From Calliopsis andreniformis (Eukaryota; Arthropoda; Insecta; Hymenoptera; Andrenidae): a stretch of DNA of 64,000 nt. Below, piece after piece: positions 63,764 through 64,000 of the stretch (the stretch's first letter is position 1; each line of letters begins with the position of its first letter). The notes under the pieces were generated by a model. That model saw only the letters and a program-made list of their open reading frames with translations, was not told where the DNA came from and made no database searches. Both the position numbers and the translations under genes were made by a program. The DNA lies in NCBI RefSeq assembly GCF_051401765.1, contig NW_027480532.1, positions 558,001 through 622,000 of the forward strand, written 5' to 3'.

Positions 63764-64000
63764 TCAATACTCAAACCTCGACACTCAACCCTCAATCTTC
63801 AATCCTCAATCCTCAATCGTCAGGCTTCAATCCTCAATACTCAATCTTCAATCCTCAATCCTCAATCCTCATTCCTCAATCCTCATTCTTCAATCCTCAA
63901 TACCCAATCCTCAATCTTCAATCCTCAATCCTCAATCCTCAATACTCAATCCTCAATCCCCAGACCTCAGTCCTCGAACCTCAATCCTCAACCATCAGCC

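Larger units (their letters stand above)
1..64000 (+). repeat. Heptanucleotide satellite array (unit TCAATCC)
   Basis: The complete window consists of head-to-tail copies of a 7-base unit, TCAATCC on the + strand, always in the same orientation. Common variants are TCAATCT, TCAATAC, TCAACCC, TCAGTCC, TCAAACC, TCAATCG, TCATTCT and TGAATCC. The first three bases TCA are the most constant. Most length changes are whole units, but a few 6-base units (TCGTCC, TCATCC) recur and shift the phase. The + strand is very poor in G. No unrelated DNA interrupts the array anywhere and both ends run off the window, so the true array is longer than 64 kb. The biological role is unknown; size and higher-order structure resemble eukaryotic satellite DNA, though the host cannot be named. 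Confidence 0.97.
60541..64000 (+). repeat. Composite repeat Z unit 3, right half (cut by window)
   Basis: This matches 53,893-57,352 at a constant offset of 6,648 bases and runs off the window end. Subtype G landmarks lie at 61,309 and 62,642 and a hairpin at 63,746. The 80 bases before it (60,461-60,540) resemble 51.99-52.07 kb. Confidence 0.9.

Noticed and set aside
1..64000. CRISPR array
   Set aside because: There is no constant repeat separated by unique spacers of even length; the repeated unit is 7 bp and contiguous, and no cas genes are present.
1..64000. Telomeric repeat
   Set aside because: The unit GGATTGA lacks the GGG-type run and does not match any telomere unit I know; it carries many variants and a higher-order structure unlike a telomerase product. 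A subtelomeric location stays possible.
1..64000. Cyanobacterial STRR-type heptamer repeat
   Set aside because: The unit length and C-rich strand are similar, but those repeats are short intergenic tracts. Nothing else here indicates a cyanobacterium, so I do not assign it.
1..64000. Genes on the - strand
   Set aside because: The repeat places TGA every 21 bases in all three - frames, and I found no interval free of the repeat.
1..64000. Heptad coiled-coil protein
   Set aside because: The peptide period is seven, but each heptad contains a proline and the period follows arithmetically from the 21-base cycle, not from protein structure.

Overview
The whole 64 kb window is one satellite-type tandem array. 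Everything I read on the + strand is a direct repeat of a 7-base unit, TCAATCC (CCTCAAT; ATTGAGG on the - strand), in canonical or mutated form. I found no protein-coding gene, tRNA, rRNA, insertion sequence, CRISPR array or unrelated unique DNA. The long open frames on the + strand are a by-product of the repeat. Seven is not a multiple of three, so all three frames encode the same cyclic peptide, PQSSILN, without a stop, while the - strand has a TGA every 21 bases in every frame.

The organism cannot be identified from the sequence. An array this long with higher-order repeats is what eukaryotic satellite or heterochromatin (pericentromeric, subtelomeric, B- or sex-chromosome) DNA looks like. 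Short intergenic heptamer repeats are known in bacteria (for example the STRR repeats of filamentous cyanobacteria), so a bacterial source is not excluded, but 64 kb would be far outside the usual size there.

The array is not uniform. Two landmark modules stand out, both built of decayed heptamers in register. The first is a 133-bp module (19 units) that I located 40 times, always the same length, in subtypes called here A, Y, L, G and one hybrid. The second is a short module holding an 18-bp perfect inverted repeat around an EcoRI site (20 intact copies, 10 with a broken right arm). In eight places they sit exactly 542 bp apart, start to start. They share a core, so one probably derives from the other.

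Layout: 1-5,516 is a block repeated almost unchanged at 17,005-22,520 and, with indels, in part at about 33.0-34.7 kb. 5.5-17 kb is a patchwork of local duplications of 0.8-1.6 kb. 22.2-31.2 kb contains three overlapping tandem duplications (periods 1,622, 2,760 and 1,565 bp). About 29.7-32.3 kb recurs at 51.5-54.1 kb. 34.9-42.1 kb is a 3.6-kb tandem duplication with a partial third copy. 39.9-64 kb is a composite higher-order repeat of roughly 8.7-9.6 kb, present twice and then in part, with one copy missing 831 bp. The landmark subtypes are spatially ordered: A in the left half, L through the middle, G only beyond 45 kb. This is the pattern expected of an array growing by unequal exchange and segmental amplification.

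All block boundaries and difference counts were read by eye. They should be treated as good to about one or two repeat units, and assembly error in such an array cannot be excluded.
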